Positions 17,545 to 25,589 are shown, numbered from the stretch's first letter. The stretch is DNA of 57,567 nucleotides from Nitrospira sp. LK70 (GCA_011090425.1 PHGD01000014.1:1-57567); one strand, 5' to 3'. Numbers and translations are program-made. The notes: a model not told the origin generated them from the letters alone.

Positions 17545-19243
17545 GCACATCACGCAGGCGCGAAAGGTCGAAGGACTCTGTCCTCTGCTCCCATGGAACT
17601 CGTTCGCTGACTTCTTCAAATCCCGCGTCTACGATCGCGCCCTCGTCAATCGGCCATGCTTGACCTATTGCGACGATGATAGGTCTGTTCGCTATACCTA
17701 CAGCTATGCGGAATTCGGAACGGTAGTCCAACTGGCCGCGGCGTTCCTTCATGACCATGTGGGGGTACGACGGGGGGATCGGATGGCGACGATCCTCTTC
17801 AATCACGACGTCACCGTGGTGCTGTACTTTGCGGCGTGGATCCTGGGGATCACGATTGTTCCGATCAACGTCGAAGAATCTGCGGAGAAGAAACGTTATA
17901 TTCTGCAACATTCCGAGGCATCGGCCGCCTGTTGCTGGCACTCCTATCTTGATGAGGTAAAAGACCTTCAGCGAGATCTTCCGGCTTTGCGCCATGTGAT
18001 TGCGGTGAATGACGAAGGCTTCGTGGAAGGACCGAAGCATAGGACAGGTGCTATGGTGGGATTCTCCTCCCACCTAGACGCAGCATTCCACAGTCCCAGA
18101 CTCGATGACGAAGCGCTCATCGTCTACACATCCGGGACGACCGGTCCGCCCAAAGGTGTGATCCTTACCGTGGAGAATTTGCTCCTTGATGCCGACGCGA
18201 TCACCGACTGGCATCGGTTCGGAACAGACGACCGCTTGATGTGCGTGCTCCCGATTCATCACGTGAACGGGACGGTCGTCACGCTGATCACGCCGTTTTA
18301 CTGTAGAGGCGGTGCCGTCCTGAATCGCAAATTCAAAAGCGCCATGTTCTGGCGAAGATTGCACGAGGAGGCCGTGACCTGCGTGAGCGTCGTGCCGACG
18401 ATCCTGGAATTTCTCCTTGATGCGAACGAAGATCTAACGGCATACAAGCTGGAAGGTTTCAGTGGACTTATCTGCGGCGCGGGCCCCTTGCTTAGGGACA
18501 CCGCGACACGGTTCGAAGCCCGATTTGGATTTCCGATTCGCCATGGCTACGGCTTATCCGAAACAACTTGCTACTCCTGCTTTCTGCCGAATGACCTCTC
18601 ACGTGATGAGCATCGCCATTGGATCGGAGATTACGAGTTCCCCTCCATCGGAGTTCCGCTGCGACACAATCGGATGGCGATCGTGGACAGCGAGGGGCAT
18701 CAGTTGCCGGAGATGGCAAGGGGAGAAATTTGCATCCGCGGTGGGACCGTATGTGCCGGCTACTTCAAGCGGGACGACGCCAATGAGGCTGCGTTCCAAT
18801 GGGGGTGGTTCCGTTCCGGAGACGAGGGATTCTATGTCCGCGACCAGCTCGGTCGGCCGTTTTTCTTCATTTCAGGTCGGCTCAAGGAATTGATTATTCG
18901 AGGCGGTGTCAATATTGCTCCGCTCGAAATCGACGAGGTGTTGAGGACTCATCCCCTCGTCCGGTTCGCGATGGCCGTTTCATTCGAGCATCGCTACTAT
19001 GGGGAAGAGATTGCCGCCTATGTGGTACCGCGAGACGATGTCTCTCCGCCCACAGAAGCCGAATTACTCACGCACTGCCGTCGACGGCTCCCTTTCTCGA
19101 AATGTCCCAAGGTTATCCGCTTTGGAGAAGGAGTCCCCTATACCTCGACCGGTAAACCCAAGCGTTTGGAGTTGAAAGCCTCCCTTGCTTCCGATTTGGC
19201 AGCCTACCGCGATCGTCAATTCAAGGATACAGAGTCGGTATAG
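17519..19243 (+). CDS. AMP-forming acyl-CoA synthetase
   Basis: 574 residues of the ANL superfamily. The phosphate-binding loop is LIVYTSGTTGPPKGVIL, the adenylate motif HGYGLSETTCYSC, and the hinge region ISGRLKELIIRGGVNIAP. The C-terminal catalytic Lys lies in TSTGKPKRLELK. It would activate a carboxylic acid with ATP and CoA. Placed last in the prp operon and overlapping prpC by 26 bases, it might supply propionyl-CoA or a branched short-chain acyl-CoA. It lacks the typical length of PrpE, so substrate remains open. Confidence 0.85.
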   Translation: MSPLIVVPEHITQARKVEGLCPLLPWNSFADFFKSRVYDRALVNRPCLTYCDDDRSVRYTYSYAEFGTVVQLAAAFLHDHVGVRRGDRMATILFNHDVTVVLYFAAWILGITIVPINVEESAEKKRYILQHSEASAACCWHSYLDEVKDLQRDLPALRHVIAVNDEGFVEGPKHRTGAMVGFSSHLDAAFHSPRLDDEALIVYTSGTTGPPKGVILTVENLLLDADAITDWHRFGTDDRLMCVLPIHHVNGTVVTLITPFYCRGGAVLNRKFKSAMFWRRLHEEAVTCVSVVPTILEFLLDANEDLTAYKLEGFSGLICGAGPLLRDTATRFEARFGFPIRHGYGLSETTCYSCFLPNDLSRDEHRHWIGDYEFPSIGVPLRHNRMAIVDSEGHQLPEMARGEICIRGGTVCAGYFKRDDANEAAFQWGWFRSGDEGFYVRDQLGRPFFFISGRLKELIIRGGVNIAPLEIDEVLRTHPLVRFAMAVSFEHRYYGEEIAAYVVPRDDVSPPTEAELLTHCRRRLPFSKCPKVIRFGEGVPYTSTGKPKRLELKASLASDLAAYRDRQFKDTESV

Positions 19244-19290
19244 AATGGAGAGGCGAATCACCAGCCAACAGACGCAACCGGTGGTGCTGA

Positions 19291-19476
19291 TCAAAAGAGC
19301 GGGGGTTGTGGGCCCCATTGCAAGCCAGCGAGGTCAGGGTCTTCGCCTTCTTGCGTCGGCCGATTGAGCTTGGCGGCCTTCCGCAGTGCACGGCGCTCTT
19401 CTTTGTCACGTTGTTTCTGCAGACGTGCCTTCTCGCGGTCCCGCTTTGCGGCTGTGGTTTTGCCTGTTCCTCCGAT
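19291..19476 (-). CDS. Small basic protein, apparent ATC start
   Basis: 61 residues with natural-looking, highly charged sequence: TTAAKRDREKARLQKQRDKE, then a Pro/Gly-rich acidic tail ending QWGPQPPLF. An upstream in-frame TAG leaves no ATG, GTG or TTG. However AAAGGAGG lies five bases before an ATC at 19476-19474 (another ATC at 19479), so ATC is the most likely start. It follows the 88-residue gene by 38 bases on the same strand and faces the acyl-CoA ligase gene convergently. Function unknown. Confidence 0.55.
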   Translation of the reverse strand: MGGTGKTTAAKRDREKARLQKQRDKEERRALRKAAKLNRPTQEGEDPDLAGLQWGPQPPLF

Positions 19477-19517
19477 GATGTCCTCCTTTCTGGTACGGCG
19501 CGCCTATGTAAGGCCTA

Positions 19518-19784
19518 CTACGAGGCGGCACCACGCTTGCCGGTAGCCACTGACGCCTTGAGTCCCGGCTTGGGGCGTCCAGCCTTTGCATGAGAACGGG
19601 AGAGCGTATCTGAGCTTAGGCCTTGTTTTGCGGCTGAGATGATCTGGCGACGAATATCGTCGATCGACATTGTCGCCGACGTCCGTTCTGGGTCCTGTAG
19701 TCCGAGCAGATCCCAGCGGACCTTTGTTCTACGTATGGCTCGCTTTCGTCGGTGCGAAGCTTTGGTTCCCCATGATGTCTTCAT
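19518..19784 (-). CDS. Hypothetical small basic protein
   Basis: 88 residues from the ATG at 19784 with GAAGGTG upstream. The middle contains TMSIDDIRRQIISAAKQGLS, an amphipathic segment, and the tail is Lys/Arg/Gly-rich. No known domain recognised. It lies between the 123-residue gene and the ATC-start small gene, all on the minus strand, probably one transcript. Confidence 0.55.
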   Translation of the reverse strand: MKTSWGTKASHRRKRAIRRTKVRWDLLGLQDPERTSATMSIDDIRRQIISAAKQGLSSDTLSRSHAKAGRPKPGLKASVATGKRGAAS

Positions 19785-19844
19785 CGCGTTTACACCTTCA
19801 AGGGTTGAACGTTACGAAATGGGCGGCGGATGTCCGCCTTGCAA

Positions 19845-20216
19845 TCATCGCGACTTGTCGAGTGACGGAGACACTTTGTTCCCAGCAGTCACGAACCGAT
19901 CTTCTGGAAAGACTGCCCGGAGCCGGTCGGTGACGGACCGACGATACAGTTCTGGTTCGCGAGCGAGCAGAACCAACTTGTTGTTGTCGAGCAGAATATT
20001 GAGGTGATCCTCCGAGACGAGTAACCGCGTGCTATCCCCTACATTCACGCGATACAGCGTTTTCCCGTCAGGATTACGCTCTGAGCCGGAGACCATCTCC
20101 GTCAAGCCATCGATGACACCTTCATAGGCTTCCGAGCGATGACGCACTCTCGTGCCGTTTGGGATGCGGACCCAACGCTCAACGGGTGTCGGTCGATTCA
20201 TCTTGGCGGTACTCAT
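19845..20216 (-). CDS. Hypothetical protein, SH3-like beta-strand pattern
   Basis: 123 residues from the ATG at 20216; an ATG two codons upstream (20222) is also in frame. The pattern RWVRIPNGTRVRHRSEAYEG and KTLYRVNVGDSTRLLVSEDH suggests a small beta-barrel of the SH3/KOW sort, but this is only a resemblance. Its ATG overlaps the stop of a 10-codon leader ORF that has a strong ribosome site, so translation may be coupled. Function unknown. Confidence 0.65.
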   Translation of the reverse strand: MSTAKMNRPTPVERWVRIPNGTRVRHRSEAYEGVIDGLTEMVSGSERNPDGKTLYRVNVGDSTRLLVSEDHLNILLDNNKLVLLAREPELYRRSVTDRLRAVFPEDRFVTAGNKVSPSLDKSR

Positions 20217-20245
20217 GGACATTCACTCCGCGTGTGGTCGCTCAT
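20213..20245 (-). CDS. 10-codon leader ORF
   Basis: ATG at 20245 preceded by AAGGAGACAAACAG, then MSDHTRSECP and a TGA at 20215-20213 that overlaps the ATG of the next gene (ATGA). The good Shine-Dalgarno spacing belongs to this mini-ORF, not to the 123-residue gene. It may therefore serve as a translational-coupling leader. No attenuator-like run of one amino acid is seen. Confidence 0.4.
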   Translation of the reverse strand: MSDHTRSECP

Positions 20246-20677
20246 CTGTTTGTCTCCTTGACTCGATGACACAGGCTTACCGGATACGGTGCACGTCCAG
20301 CCCGCACCAGCCTCCCTTGCCCGAAGTAGCGGTCGAGAGACACCGCGAAGTCGATCTCAGGGTCTCCGTCACCTGCACGGATGGCTGATGCACAAAGGCT
20401 GTCCGACGAACTCACCGCAGACTGATCAATACAATCGCGCAGGAGCAAAACGGAGAGGGAAAAGCGCGAGGATCAGAATTCGTGAGGTTCAGTGTACCAT
20501 ATGGGATTGTGGATTGCGAACGAAGAAAGCTGTGCCGCGAAAAGCTAACGCTTGATCACATCGTTCACGTGCAGCCGGAGCCGTGGGCGGACGACTCCGG
20601 CTGGCATTCCCGTCCTTCCGACAGACACTCACTCACTTCATCACCGCACTCAGCCAGCGGCATCTGCTAGGGATCGA
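20246..20677. other. Gap without a convincing gene
   Basis: About 430 bases between the leader ORF and the small membrane peptide gene. Short openings exist on both strands but none has a ribosome site with protein-like composition. It presumably holds the promoter of the minus-strand small-gene group. Confidence 0.4.
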
Positions 20678-20806
20678 TCATCCCATGAAACCGCCGGACA
20701 GGAGTGCAAAGACGACGATCCCGATAAAAAATGCTGCATACAAGAATGCCCATGATGGCTCGGACTTTAACTCATCCTTTACATCCTTCATGTGTATCGC
20801 GTGCAT
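20678..20806 (-). CDS. 42-residue single-pass membrane peptide
   Basis: Start ATG 20806 is preceded by a near-perfect AAGGAGGTGA nine bases away. The peptide begins MHAIHMKDVKDELKSEPSW and then has one hydrophobic helix (AFLYAAFFIGIVVFALLSGG), ending FMG at the TGA 20680-20678. The layout, a charged N-terminus followed by one transmembrane helix, resembles small accessory subunits of membrane complexes or regulatory micropeptides. No family is recognised. The gene stands alone between a response-regulator gene and the hypothetical cluster, on the same strand as both. Confidence 0.75.
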   Translation of the reverse strand: MHAIHMKDVKDELKSEPSWAFLYAAFFIGIVVFALLSGGFMG

Positions 20807-20979
20807 AATCTGTTCACCTCCTTACTTGAAACCTGAAGTCTTCCGGTTGATTAAGGGTGTCTGGACCGTCCTCGATGTTTAAAAATATATTAAGATGCGG
20901 ACTGCCCCTTCGACATCGCCTAGAAGGTTGAATTACAATCTACACCGATTGGATGAGAGTAAGCGCATGAACAGGCGGA

Positions 20980-21666
20980 TCAGTGAGCCTTGAGGTAGGT
21001 GAGAATGGCCTCGACGCGTCCCTCGACGGAGAGCTTCTGATAGATGTGATGGAGATGCGTCTTTACTGTATCGACCGACAGGCACAACTGGTCGGCAATT
21101 TCCTTGTTGCTCCGACCGGCAGACGTGCAAGCCAAGATCTCTCGTTCACGGTCAGTCAGACTGGAAAGCAGAATGTTGTTGCCCTCATGAATGTGCCGCA
21201 CCGCGCCGGGAACGGTGCGCGCGAAGTGCTCAGGCATGACCGGTGACAAGACGTGTTCTCCTCTCGCAGTTGCCCTGATGATTCGCAGGAAGTCCGTACA
21301 ATCGGTGTCCTTCAGGAGGTAGCCGAAGGCCCCAGCCTGCATGGCTGCGACAATCCTGTTATCCTCGTCGTACCGGGCCAATAGCAAAACTCGCGTGTTG
21401 GGGAGGTGCTTGTGAACGAGTTTCGTGACCGATTCCACGTCGAGATCAGGCATATCCACGTCTAGTAGGGCAATGTCGGGCCTGTGTTCTATCGCCAGTC
21501 GATAGGCCTCGTGTCCATCCGTTGCTTCCACCACTGCAGCGATATCTCGTTCCCGTTCCAGAAGTACCCGCAGGCTTTGCCTGAACAGCCGTTGGGCCTC
21601 GACGATGAGCAGTCGGATGGACTTGGGTTGTATTTTGTGATCGGTTCGATGGGCTGGGCTTCTCAT
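20980..21666 (-). CDS. NarL/FixJ-type response regulator (receiver + LuxR HTH)
   Basis: 228 residues. The receiver domain (about 17-135) has the phospho-acceptor Asp in IALLDVDMPDL, and Lys in GYLLKDTD. The C-terminal LuxR helix-turn-helix (about 160-225) reads LTDREREILACTSAGRSNKE and LCLSVDTVKTHLHHIYQKL. The acidic pocket normally D-D is E-A here (LLIVEAQRLFRQS), so metal binding and phosphorylation may be weakened. No histidine kinase gene is adjacent. It probably acts as a DNA-binding regulator, with target unknown. Confidence 0.88.
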   Translation of the reverse strand: MRSPAHRTDHKIQPKSIRLLIVEAQRLFRQSLRVLLERERDIAAVVEATDGHEAYRLAIEHRPDIALLDVDMPDLDVESVTKLVHKHLPNTRVLLLARYDEDNRIVAAMQAGAFGYLLKDTDCTDFLRIIRATARGEHVLSPVMPEHFARTVPGAVRHIHEGNNILLSSLTDREREILACTSAGRSNKEIADQLCLSVDTVKTHLHHIYQKLSVEGRVEAILTYLKAH

Positions 21667-22228
21667 GTTCGTGACTTCACCGGCGCCCGACGGCTGGCTT
21701 CCTGATTCTGCCAGGCACCGGTATAACCGTTCACGCGCGTCCTACGCCGCCATGCGAAACGTCCAGCGGTCTGTGTCCTGTCTCAGCTGAGTGAGCGTTT
21801 CGCCTCTCTGCTCTGCGCCGCCATGACAAGTCCTCCAAAGAGAATTACGCACATCCCGACGCCTAAGATGACATCGATGGTGTTATAGGATACGACATCC
21901 CCGCCTCCATACTACATCGGACAATCGGATGTGAGGCGACAAGCCACACCGAAAGAAGTTCGCCGAACTCACGAGCCCGATGACATCCTTCCAAGGCAAC
22001 GCAGTGAGATAATTGTTCAGAGATACAAGAGAGCAGGGGCCACACTTGCCGTGTACAATCGGTCGGTGCGGTATTCCCACGACGAACATGACCACCACCC
22101 CCTGGAAGATGAGGCGGTATCGACAATTCAATCTACGCCTCACGGATAGGACGATCAAGTGGGCACTCGTGGTGTCCAAGAATCAGGAAATAGTTGGCCG
22201 GAACATGCTGAGGCGCTAGCATAGGCCC
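21667..22228. other. Intergenic region, possible remnant of a membrane segment
   Basis: 560 bases between divergent genes. On the minus strand a frame open from about 21903 to a TGA at 21783-21785 reads VILGVGMCVILFGGLVMAAQ, a convincing membrane helix. Only an internal ATG (21854) could start it, giving 23 residues. It is either a very short membrane peptide or a decayed gene. The rest shows nothing recognisable apart from presumed promoters for the flanking genes. Confidence 0.35.
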
Positions 22229-22723
22229 ATGTTCCGAACAGTCCTGCTTGTCACAACAATAACGTCTACATGGTTGATGGTCTGGCCGACGTTGGCTGCA
22301 ACCGACGTTATCGCACGGGTGCTCATCGTTCACGAGGGAGATCACCTGACAATCCACCATCAAGGCCGAAGGGACATGATTTATCTTCGTGATGTGGATT
22401 GCCCTGAGCTGAAACAACCCTATGGGAAACAGGCGAAGCATGCGACGGCTGCCTACATCGCTAACCGCGAAGTGATCGTACGAGACTTGAAACGAGATCG
22501 ACAGGGCCGGATGACCGCCGACATTCTCCTGCCGGATGGGCGACAGATCGCCCATGAATTGATCAAAGAGGGGCTTGCCTGGGTGCAGCCGGGAGGGTCC
22601 GACGATCAAGCTCTGAAAGATATGGAAGAACTGGCTAGGGCCGGAGGGATGGGCCTGTGGGCTGATTCCAATCCTGTCCCTCCCTGGAAGTGGAGATCCA
22701 CCAAGCCTGCTCGCCACAACTAG
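22229..22723 (+). CDS. Secreted staphylococcal-nuclease-like (thermonuclease) protein
   Basis: 164 residues. A signal peptide covers about residues 1-23 (hydrophobic core VLLVTTITSTWLMVW, cleavage after A-x-A near TLAA). The SNase OB-fold follows, with the catalytic-region stretch IYLRDVDCPELKQPYGKQAK, then VIVRDLKRDRQGRMTADILL and HELIKEGLAWV. The family cleaves DNA and RNA in a Ca-dependent way, and the Arg and Glu of the first motif are present. It is likely exported or periplasmic. Standing alone between intergenic stretches, it has no operon partner. Confidence 0.88.
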   Translation: MFRTVLLVTTITSTWLMVWPTLAATDVIARVLIVHEGDHLTIHHQGRRDMIYLRDVDCPELKQPYGKQAKHATAAYIANREVIVRDLKRDRQGRMTADILLPDGRQIAHELIKEGLAWVQPGGSDDQALKDMEELARAGGMGLWADSNPVPPWKWRSTKPARHN

Positions 22724-22834
22724 AGGGCTCTGCTGCTCATGCAATTTAGTTAAGTAGACGAACAATATTGAAGGGTTCCCAAAATCGTTTCCTTGGATGG
22801 AGGGATTGGCGTGAGAATTCACATCCACATCTTC

Positions 22835-22843
22835 TGTGGATAA
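22835..22843 (-). promoter_or_regulatory. DnaA box (perfect match)
   Basis: Reads TTATCCACA on the minus strand, within CTTCTGTGGATAACCTTGTG. Known as the consensus DnaA binding 9-mer. Confidence 0.5.
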
Positions 22844-23061
22844 CCTTGTGAACAAGTCCTTTGATCAGAGAAGGACGGTGCGAATGACGTGCGTATTCAT
22901 CGACTCGCCTATTTTTTAGGCATCCGCCTCATACGGGAAGAACCACAAGTAATAGTGGTGTCGATATACGTTCCTTCCTTTCTTGCATATTCCTAGGACG
23001 AGTACGTAACACGACCAATTAGCCCCTACTGGGGCCCTTGTCGTTCCCACCATTCGGATCG

Positions 23062-23070
23062 TTATCCACA
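23062..23070 (+). promoter_or_regulatory. DnaA box (perfect match)
   Basis: TTATCCACA on the plus strand; a one-mismatch inverted copy follows at 23086-23094, giving a facing pair. Confidence 0.5.
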
Positions 23071-23248
23071 GGTCCAAGACTTTTCTGTGGATGATCGTTC
23101 CTGCACCAGGAGCGTGGTTTCGTATCTGTCAAGGGGTTTGAACAAGAAAAAACGGCTCCATCGAATAGCGAAAAAGGTTTAGTACCGATTTCTCAACGTC
23201 AGAGCCAAATGGTCGGCTCCCGCCCCTGCTGATCGGTATACCTATGAA

Positions 23249-23674
23249 TCAGCGCGCCATGGGCTGCTTCGCCATATCGGTCTGTGTAACGAGTGGACCT
23301 TCCCTTCGTCGATCAGCCCCTTGCTGCCGACTTCGAAGTAGATAGAAGTAGATATCTGTATGGATAATGTCCGGTATCGATACCACCGACGTTGTGACTT
23401 GGGTGGGGTGGGTGGTTGAAGTTTCTACTCGGCTTATGCCAGCGGTGTTTTTCAGCAGATCCTGGACGTTGACGTTCTTGATCCTGTCCATGACAGGAGT
23501 AACTTCGCCTTGATCGCTGGACTGGCTGCAGAGCCACGCTGTGCCGAGTAGTCCTCCGAGGAAAAGGACGACAGCACCAAGGACGATGAACTTCTTTCGT
23601 ACTGCTCTGCAGCCCCACTGACGAGGTGATGTTCCATGATGAAACCTGTGACGAACCCTGTTGCATGATGGCAA
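23249..23674 (-). CDS. Hypothetical membrane-anchored protein
   Basis: Up to 141 residues if translation begins at a TTG (23674) close to AGGAG. After a basic N-terminal stretch there is one hydrophobic helix, KKFIVLGAVVLFLGGLLGTA, then a polar domain (VMDRIKNVNVQDLLKNTAG). The spacing of the ribosome site to TTG is short, so the true start is uncertain. No family recognised. It follows the DnaA-box gap. Confidence 0.45.
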   Translation of the reverse strand: MPSCNRVRHRFHHGTSPRQWGCRAVRKKFIVLGAVVLFLGGLLGTAWLCSQSSDQGEVTPVMDRIKNVNVQDLLKNTAGISRVETSTTHPTQVTTSVVSIPDIIHTDIYFYLLRSRQQGADRRREGPLVTQTDMAKQPMAR

Positions 23675-24227
23675 TGCTCCTTGTTGGTTAAGCGATCAAC
23701 TCAATTCCTCAGCGTTCCAACCCAAAACTCATATCTGGTTTTACACAACCACCTGCTTTCGGTTGTCTTGCTGTGCGCCGACGGAGGAGTGCTTGAGCAA
23801 CCTGAGTGCCGGTTGAATAAGAATGTGAAAGTGAGAAAGTTGTGAAGTAAATTGAAGAGTTCAGAAGTGAGGGCACACCAGAGAAAGATGTGGGGACACG
23901 ATGCCCATCACGCCGTGCGGGGATGACCCCGCATCCAGGAGTGTTGAAACTGGCCGCCTGCTTCATTCTTACAGCGCTCAGAGGCTCAACGTACCGAAAG
24001 ACGTACACCTGCGCCTCCTCGCTTGCTGCGGCTTTGCAGGACGACCAGTTTGAACATCCTGAGGAGCAGGGGAAGCTCGGACGGGTTATCGAGGGGGCGT
24101 TCGCTCGACGGGTGTAATAGAGGACCAAGGCACGCCATCTCTTCTGAGACCGTCGTCCCAACGCTTCCGTGCCTGCCCGTCTTTTGGGGATGGACATTGA
24201 AAATAGGTGGCGCGTTGATTTCCGCCG
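23675..24227. other. Gap, possible dispersed repeat
   Basis: About 550 bases without a convincing gene; a 180-residue minus-strand opening has low-complexity composition and is not accepted. The segment about 23965-24117 (AGGCTCAACGTACCGAAAGA through GAGGAGCAGGGGAAGCTCGG, with two ACGTAC words) looks like an intergenic repeat of the kind seen in Nitrospira-like genomes. Only one copy is in this window, so repetition is unproven. Confidence 0.3.
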
Positions 24228-24554
24228 ATGCAGCGTGATGACAAAAAGCACCGACTTGCCTATACTTTCCGGGTGAAAACGTTCCGGTGGAATCCTCGGA
24301 AGAACGAAATGCTCAAAGCATGCTGGGGCCTTTCCTTCGAGGAGATCGTGCTGGCTATCGAGAGCGGTGGGTTATTGGATGTTGTGGAACATCCCAATTC
24401 CACTCGTTATCCAAATCAGGGTGTCTTTGTCGTGGCCATGAGTTCCTATGTGTATCTCGTGCCGCATGTAGAGGAAACGGAGTACGTGTTTCTGAAAACG
24501 ATTATCCGTAGTCGCAAAGCCACGCGAGAGTATGGAATGAGGGGAAAGCTATGA
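24228..24554 (+). CDS. Type II toxin-like protein (BrnT-like fold)
   Basis: 108 residues from the ATG at 24228, or 93 from a GTG at 24273, where BrnT-like similarity begins (FRWNPRKNEMLKACWGLSFE). A TATACT hexamer at about 24260 could be a -10 element, which would favour the later start. The C-terminal part YVYLVPHVEETEYVFLKTII then RSRKATREYG is typical of toxins paired with CopG-type antitoxins. The stop overlaps the next ATG by 4 bases. It is probably an RNase-type growth inhibitor neutralised by the downstream protein. Confidence 0.7.
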   Translation: MQRDDKKHRLAYTFRVKTFRWNPRKNEMLKACWGLSFEEIVLAIESGGLLDVVEHPNSTRYPNQGVFVVAMSSYVYLVPHVEETEYVFLKTIIRSRKATREYGMRGKL

Positions 24555-24874
24555 GAACGCTTGATCGCTATGAGAAACAAATTCTATCGGCTTTCGAAGC
24601 CGGGAAGCTGAAATCGACGGTGAGATCGGATGCGGCTTTGCGTCGATATCGTGAGTATGCTCGTGCAACTCTCAGCAAAAACCAGCGGGTCAATATTAGA
24701 TTATCCACACCCGACCTTTCTGAAATCCGGGCACGTGCCGCAGAGGAAGGTATTCCCTATCAAACGCTCATCGCGAGTGTCTTGCATAAGTTTGTGGCAG
24801 GCCGCTTCATTGAAAAGTCATCACGGCTGACTGCGCGCGCAACTGGACGGGGCAAGAAACGCCGCGCCGCGTAA
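24551..24874 (+). CDS. CopG-family antitoxin
   Basis: 107 residues. The DNA-binding ribbon-helix-helix is in the C-terminal half: QRVNIRLSTPDLSEIRARA, then EEGIPYQTLIASVLHKFVAG, the hallmark of CopG antitoxins of type II systems. The tail is Lys/Arg-rich. It overlaps the toxin stop (ATGA), as expected for co-translation, although here the toxin gene comes first. It likely represses its own operon. A perfect DnaA 9-mer at 24701-24709 lies inside the coding sequence and is probably chance. Confidence 0.8.
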   Translation: MRTLDRYEKQILSAFEAGKLKSTVRSDAALRRYREYARATLSKNQRVNIRLSTPDLSEIRARAAEEGIPYQTLIASVLHKFVAGRFIEKSSRLTARATGRGKKRRAA

Positions 24875-25166
24875 TGCAGGGGGCGTTAAGCAAGGTGGAT
24901 GAGATTCACCTCGCGGCTCGGTACTGAGGCGTTTGACGGGGGTAAGGTCAAAAACTGACCCGGGTTTTCAGTACATCTCTGCCCAGGAAGGGGAGCTCAT
25001 TCGACAAGCCACAGAGCAGGGTCGAAGAATATCTAAGGGGTCGGGTACCTTTGTATTCATTTGGTTGGATGAGATGTTGAACCTCTCAACGCACGTGTGT
25101 CTAAGCGCCTGTCTCCACCGCGAGGTTGCAGGACGATACAGACTGCACGAGACCTGAAAGAAGGTG

Positions 25167-25589
25167 TTATGACAGGGGGGCCTCTGATGACGCGCCCACG
25201 AAGTAGAGGTGCTTCTCTCCGGTGAGATGCTGCGGCTGGACGATGTATTCGCCTGTCATCGAGGGAATCCAGATGGATTTTGCTACCTCCATGTTCCCCC
25301 CGGTTATCGCCCAAGCGAGGCTGCCCACAATGCCTCCGCCGATCGCATAGGCCATTTTCGCGGCGCCATAGGGAATCGTGAGAGCCCAACAGGATGCTTG
25401 GAGCCCGGCTGCCTTGGGGCTGGACAAATTCGACGAGTTGGACGGGCCCGATGACGGAGGACTCATCTCGGAGATGTCTTCACCATGAGCTAGTACAGAT
25501 TCTCCTGTCACGACCAGTAGTGTGCAGAGGATAGCTCCTACAAGGAGCACCAGCCTGTCCTGCACCCGCAAAAAGCGATTTGTGTTCAT
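25167..25589 (-). CDS. Hypothetical exported or membrane protein
   Basis: 140 residues from the ATG at 25589; an upstream ATG at 25622 is also in frame. The N-terminal hydrophobic stretch LVLLVGAILCTLLVVTGESV looks like a signal peptide. A Ser/Pro-rich linker and a second hydrophobic glycine-rich segment (AYAIGGGIVGSLAWAITGG) follow. The tail MTGEYIVQPQHLTGEKHLYF is polar. No known domain. The 292 bases before it, after the antitoxin, hold no visible gene. Confidence 0.65.
   Translation of the reverse strand: MNTNRFLRVQDRLVLLVGAILCTLLVVTGESVLAHGEDISEMSPPSSGPSNSSNLSSPKAAGLQASCWALTIPYGAAKMAYAIGGGIVGSLAWAITGGNMEVAKSIWIPSMTGEYIVQPQHLTGEKHLYFVGASSEAPLS

Larger units (their letters stand above)
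22724..23248. other. Gene-free, relatively AT-rich gap with DnaA-box-like sites
   Basis: About 525 bases with no credible ORF. It holds two perfect TTATCCACA DnaA boxes, at 22835-22843 (minus) and 23062-23070 (plus), and one near match (TCATCCACA) at 23086-23094 (minus). A T-rich patch and runs such as ATTTTTTAGG and AAGAAAAAACGG lie between and after them. No dnaA, dnaN, gyrB or parAB is nearby. Confidence 0.5.

Noticed and set aside
23709..24251. 180-residue minus-strand opening
   Set aside because: Composition is low in hydrophobic-core patterns and unlike a protein, no ribosome site is near, and it overlaps the toxin gene start.
24701..24709. Third perfect DnaA box
   Set aside because: Lies inside the antitoxin coding sequence, isolated from the others; treated as chance.
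24941..24965. Small hairpin GGTCA-AAAAC-TGACC as a terminator or IS edge
   Set aside because: Only five paired bases and no T-run or transposase sequence nearby.
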